Positions 60,261 to 64,000 of a stretch of 64,000 bases of DNA are shown piece by piece (position 1 is the stretch's first letter; each line of letters starts with the position of its first letter). This DNA is from Lampris incognitus (taxonomy: Eukaryota; Chordata; Actinopteri; Lampriformes; Lampridae), in the NCBI RefSeq assembly GCF_029633865.1, contig NC_079212.1, positions 148,770,541 to 148,834,540 of the forward strand, given 5' to 3'. The translations under genes and the position numbers were made by a program. A model generated the notes under the pieces. The model did not search any database. It had not been told where the DNA came from and saw nothing but the letters and a program-made list of their open reading frames with translations.

Positions 60261-62056
60261 AATGCTGCTAGTCTCTCGGGAGAATTGGTTAACCATGCTG
60301 CTACCCTCTCGGGAGTATTAGTTAACTATGCTGCTACTCTCTCAGGAGTATTAGTTAACTATGCTGCTACTCTCTCAGGAGTATTAGTTAACTATGCTGC
60401 TACTCTCTCAGGAGTATTAGTTAACTATGTTGCTAGTCTCTCAGGAGTATCAGTTAACTATGCTGCTACTCTCTCAGGAGTATTAGTTAACTATGCTGCT
60501 ACTCTCTCAGGAGTATTAGTTAACTATGCTGCTACTCTCTCAGGAGTATTAGTTAACTATGCTGCTACTCTCTCAGGAGTATTAGTTAACTATGCTGCTA
60601 CTCTCTCAGGAGTATTAGTTAACTATGCTGCTACTCTCTCAGGAGTATTAGTTAACTATGCTGCTACTCTCTCAGGAGTATTAGTTAACTATGCTGCTAC
60701 TCTCTCAGGAGTATTAGTTAACTATGCTGCTAGTCTCTCAGGAGTATCAGTTAACTATGCTGCTACTCTCTCAGGAGTATTAGTTAACTATGCTGCTACT
60801 CTCTCAGGAGAATTAATTAACTATGCTGCTACTCTCTCAGGAGTATTAGTTAACTATAGCGCTACTCTCTCAGGAGTATTAGTTAACTATGCTGCTACTC
60901 TCAGGAGAATTAGTTAACTATGCTGCTACTCTCTCAGGAGTATTAGTTAACTATGCTGCTACTCTCAGGAGAATTAGTTAACTATGCTGCTACTCTCTCA
61001 GGAGTATTAGTTAACTATGCTGCTACTCTCTCAGGAGTATTAGTTAACTATGCTGCTACTCTCTCAGGAGTATTAGTTAACTATGCTGCTACTCTCCCAG
61101 GAGAATTGGTTAACTATGCTGCTACTCTCTCAGGAGTATTAGTTAACTATGCTGCTACTCTCTCAGGAGTATTAGTTAACTATGCTGCTACTCTCCCAGG
61201 AGTATTAGTTAACTATGCTGCTACTCTCTCAGGAGTATTAGTTAACTATGCTGCTACTCTCTCAGGAGTATTAGTTAACTATGCTGCTACTCTCTCGGGA
61301 GTATTAGTTAACTATGCTGCTGCTCTCTCAGGAGTATTAGTTAACTATGCTGCTACTCTCTCAGGAGTATTAGTTAACTATGCTGCTACTCTCTCGGGAG
61401 TATTAGTTAACTATGCTGCTACTCTCTCAGGAGAATTAGTTAACTATGCTGCTACTCTCTCAGCAGAATTAGTTAACTATGCTGCTACTCTCTCAGGAGT
61501 ATTAGTTAACTATGCTGCTACTCTCTCGGGAGTATTAGTTAACTATGCTGCTACTCTCTCAGGAGAATTAGTTAACTATGCTGCTACTCTCTCGGGAGTA
61601 TTAGTTAACTATGCTGTTACTCTCTCGGGAGTATTAGTTAACTATGCTGCTACTCTCTCGGGAGTATTAGTTAACTATGCTGCTACTCTCTCGGGAGTAT
61701 TAGTTAACTATGCTGCTACTCTCTCAGGAGTATTAGTTAACTATGCTGCTAGTCTCTCAGGAGTATCAGTTAACTATGCTGCTACTCTCTCAGGAGTATT
61801 AGTTAACTATGCTGCTACTCTCTCAGGAGAATTAATTAACTATGCTGCTACTCTCTCAGGAGTATTAGTTAACTATAGCGCTACTCTCTCAGGAGTATTA
61901 GTTAACTATGCTGTTACTCTCTCGGGAGTATTAGTTAACTATGCTGCTACTCTCTCGGGAGTATTAGTTAACTATGCTGCTACTCTCTCGGGAGTATTAG
62001 TTAACTATGCTGCTACTCTCTCAGGAGTATTAGTTAACTATGCTGCTACTCTCTCT
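60261..62056. repeat. 33-bp minisatellite, about 54 copies
   Basis: The unit is ATGCTGCTACTCTCTCAGGA followed by GTATTAGTTAACT. 33 is divisible by 3, so the plus strand is open for most of the array (VLVNYAATLSG repeats). A block with the same ordered variants occurs at about 60720-60895 and again at about 61745-61915, a duplication of several units. In the intron of the unidentified gene. Confidence 0.97.
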
Positions 62057-62184
62057 GCCATCTTCCCGGAAGGCTCATCAACTGATAATCATTTTAAGTT
62101 TATTTTCTCATAAAATTATTATTTCTCATAAAAACTAACATTAAACAGGAAACAGATATCATGGACTTGTGAAGGAGGAGGAAG

Positions 62185-62835
62185 TAACGGCATGGGTCAT
62201 GAGGTAGAGCGGTTCATCTAGTAATCTGAAGGTCGCTGGTTCAATCCCCTGCTCCTCCAGAGATCAGGAGCCAGGGACCACGGCCCTGCCTGGAGCTGCA
62301 TATGAGGGGGAAACACTGAGGGCGGTTTGACAGGACGCAGAAGGCGGGGCAGGCTAAGCTAACTGTTAGCCCATGCAGACTGGCAGTTCCAACGGTCATC
62401 CTGGCTGAAGTTCATTCTCTGGACGGTGGATTTTTTGGACTGGGTGGACTGTGTTGTTGGCTGTTTGTTTGTTTGTTTGTTTTTTGCTTTGTTCTCTTTG
62501 TTTTTGGTGGTGTTGTTTTTGGATGTGTGTTTTTGTGTTGCACCGCTGTGGGAAACAGAATTTCGTTTCTTTTGTGTACATAGTACAGGGGTGGCTAACC
62601 ATGTGCCATGGAGAGCCATGTGTATGCAGGTTTTCATTCCAGCCGGACCCCACACCAGCTGATTTCACCGATACAGTCTTCCCGTGTGGTTGAAGGGTTG
62701 CTAATCAGTGAAATCAGCTGGTGTGGAGTCCGGTTGGAATGAAAACCTGCATACACATGGCTCTCCATGGCACATGGTCAGCCACCCCTGATGTAGTACA
62801 TCAGATGAAATGACAAATAAATTGTTCCTGATTCC
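62185..62835 (+). mobile_element. tRNA-derived SINE-C, split by a MITE
   Basis: Head TGAGGTAGAGCGGTTCATCT (A box) and GCTGGTTCAATCCCC (B box), body CCACGGCCCTGCCTGGAGCT, tail TTTCGTTTCTTTTGTGTACA, then the MITE, then the rest of the tail AAATGACAAATAAATTGTTC and CTGATTCCTGA. Confidence 0.85.
62586..62790. mobile_element. Palindromic hAT-type MITE, 205 bp
   Basis: Ends CAGGGGTGGCTAACCATGTG and CACATGGTCAGCCACCCCTG are inverted over about 90 bp with a short unpaired centre. The 8-bp flanks ACATAGTA and ATGTAGTA differ at two positions. Inserted in the SINE-C tail. Confidence 0.88.
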
Positions 62836-63184
62836 TGAATGTGTGTGTGAATGTGAGGCGTACACTGTAGAGCACTTTGAGTGGTCGGTAGCGCTGTATA
62901 AATACATTCATCATGTTCTTCTTCTGTGGTAGCATAAGAGATACACTGAGCTTCATGATGAGCAGCTGTCAGACAGCATGGAGTTTATAAAGTCTGCACA
63001 TGTATGACCTGCTGCACAATAATCACCGCTAGTCCACCGTGTGTAAGACCCAACATATGTTATGTTATAATGCTATGTAAAAGGTAAGCTACTAGCTGAA
63101 GACAGGACAATTTAATTTAACTATGAACACATTTCAGCTGCCTGACGGCTTCTGTCTGCCCTCCTGTCAAGTATTTTAATGTAG
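62836..63184. other. Intron of the unidentified gene, unassigned
   Basis: TGTAGAGCACTTTGAGTGGT and GCTGTATAAATACATTCATC at 62867-62910 form a typical fish repeat tail; the rest is unremarkable. Confidence 0.4.
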
Positions 63185-63605
63185 AAATGAGCCGACACAC
63201 CAGCAGCAGCAGCAGTAACCTTAATAATCATGGTAACTGTAGTAGTAGTACGAACATTATAATTAATAGTAATAACAGCAATCACAGTAAATGTAGTAAT
63301 AGCAGTAGTGGTAGTAGTGGTGGTGGTGGTGGTAGTAGTAGTGGTTTTAGTAGTAGTAGTAGTGGCGGTAGCAGTAGTAGTAGTGGTGGTAGTAGTAATG
63401 GTAGTGGTAGTAGTAGTAGTAGTAGTGGTGGTAGCAGCAGCAGTAGTAGTGGTGGTAGTAGTAATGGTAACAGTAGTAATGGTAGTGGTAGTGGTAGTAG
63501 TAGTAGCAGTAGTGGTGGTAGTAGTAATGGTAGTGGTAGTAGTAATGGTAGTGGTAGTAGTAGTAGTGGTGGTAGTAGTATTGGCAGTGGTAGTAGTGGT
63601 GTGAG
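63185..63605. repeat. (AGT/GGT)n trinucleotide repeat
   Basis: About 400 bp of AGT, GGT, AGC triplets just inside the intron from exon 63620-63702. Open frames encode poly-Ser, poly-Val or poly-Leu and are not genes. Confidence 0.93.
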
Positions 63606-63619
63606 GTGGTTGGTCTGAC

Positions 63620-63702
63620 CTGTCTCAGAGCACTCCTCCTCTCCTCCCACTCATCTCTCTGCACCTCCAGTTTAGAGGAGCGACAGAATAACCTGGGACC
63701 AT
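63620..63702 (-). CDS. Penultimate coding exon of the unidentified basic protein
   Basis: Two bases complete a codon, then GPRLFCRSSKLEVQRDEWEE and RRSALRQ. Acceptor CTTTCAG, donor GTCAGA. Enters in phase 1, leaves in phase 0 to join 59359. The segment looks like an amphipathic charged helix. Identity unknown; the gene continues to the right of the window. Confidence 0.72.
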
Positions 63703-63737
63703 CTGAAAGAGAGACAGGAGCCAGGTCAACAACAACA

Positions 63738-63758
63738 ACAATAACAACAACACCACCA

Positions 63759-63804
<46 letters not shown>
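63738..63804. repeat. (AAC)n and (CA)n microsatellite
   Basis: AACAACAACA then a CA run to 63804, in the next intron of the unidentified gene. Confidence 0.93.
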
Positions 63805-63807
<3 letters not shown>

Positions 63808-63937
63808 CTTTAGGCTTAAGGTTGTGTGTCGTGTGCGATGATGACAATCCTGCCTCTGCTACTTGTGAGTCTTCTTATGGCTGTAAAGCCCAATCCGCCA
63901 TCCACAATGTCTGCCACAGACAGATCAGGTGAGAGCA

Positions 63938-64000
63938 CTGACTGGAGGTGTAGGTGTACTGACTGGGGGTGTGGGTGCACTGACTGGGGGTGTGGGTGCA
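63938..64000. repeat. Start of a 21-bp tandem repeat at the window edge
   Basis: Three units of ACTGACTGGGGGTGTGGGTGC with variants; the array probably continues beyond the window. Confidence 0.8.

Noticed and set aside
60285..62113. Plus-strand ORFs of 210 and 386 codons
   Set aside because: They are the 33-bp minisatellite read in frame; unit length divisible by 3 explains the openness. No start context, splice or domain evidence.
63187..63618. Poly-Ser/Gly ORF
   Set aside because: Trinucleotide microsatellite; sits in an intron next to a real exon on the other strand.

Overview
This window is vertebrate, almost certainly teleost fish, nuclear DNA. The support is a multi-exon gene with canonical GT-AG introns plus a dense fish-type repeat landscape: Tc1-like transposons, hAT elements and MITEs, L1, L2/jockey-like and Dong/R2-like LINEs, Ty3/Gypsy retrotransposons, several tRNA-derived SINE families, a 5S rRNA-derived SINE and many micro- and minisatellites. 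Nothing in it looks prokaryotic, and there is no CRISPR array.

The main gene is nischarin (NISCH), on the minus strand. I could place 18 coding exons, from the start codon at 49833-49835 to an exon ending at 612; the gene continues beyond the left edge. The exons concatenate to 2,475 nt (825 codons), all 17 junctions agree in reading phase, and the product reads as PX domain, leucine-rich repeats, a low-complexity Ser/Thr/Pro linker and the start of the conserved central region. In order (minus strand): 49755-49835, 48306-48389, 46696-46878, 44539-44587, 44287-44450, 44035-44130, 43801-43896, 42424-42576, 41970-42038, 36662-36847, 35971-36099, 32976-33089, 21040-21172, 18855-18961, 6980-7056, 6276-6503, 4517-4824, 612-829.

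A second minus-strand gene lies upstream. Its last two coding exons are at 63620-63702 and 59300-59359. I do not recognise it; its C-terminus is very basic. The interval 50300-59300 between the genes holds a Ty3/Gypsy pol remnant with one LTR, a 64-bp satellite-like array of about 42 copies, a 12-copy 24-bp array and SINEs.

Most of the window is transposons stacked in nischarin introns. The best case is 7575-17803. A LINE there contains a 45-bp minisatellite grown from its own reverse transcriptase codons, and a Gypsy element sits inside that minisatellite. About 50 bp further along, the same LINE is split by a 4.7-kb hAT transposon with a perfect 8-bp target duplication. That hAT carries a SINE, a second minisatellite (about 2 kb, 29/31-bp units) grown from its own transposase codons, and a MITE. 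The LINE reading frame resumes after the hAT. Other nests are a Tc1 split by an endonuclease-RT LINE (23890-27625), a Dong/R2-like LINE split by a second Tc1 and a 5S SINE (27630-31500), and a SINE split by a MITE (62185-62835).

No transposon ORF looks fully intact; stops, frameshifts or lost catalytic residues are noted per element. All calls come from reading the sequence and from remembered family features; no database search was run.
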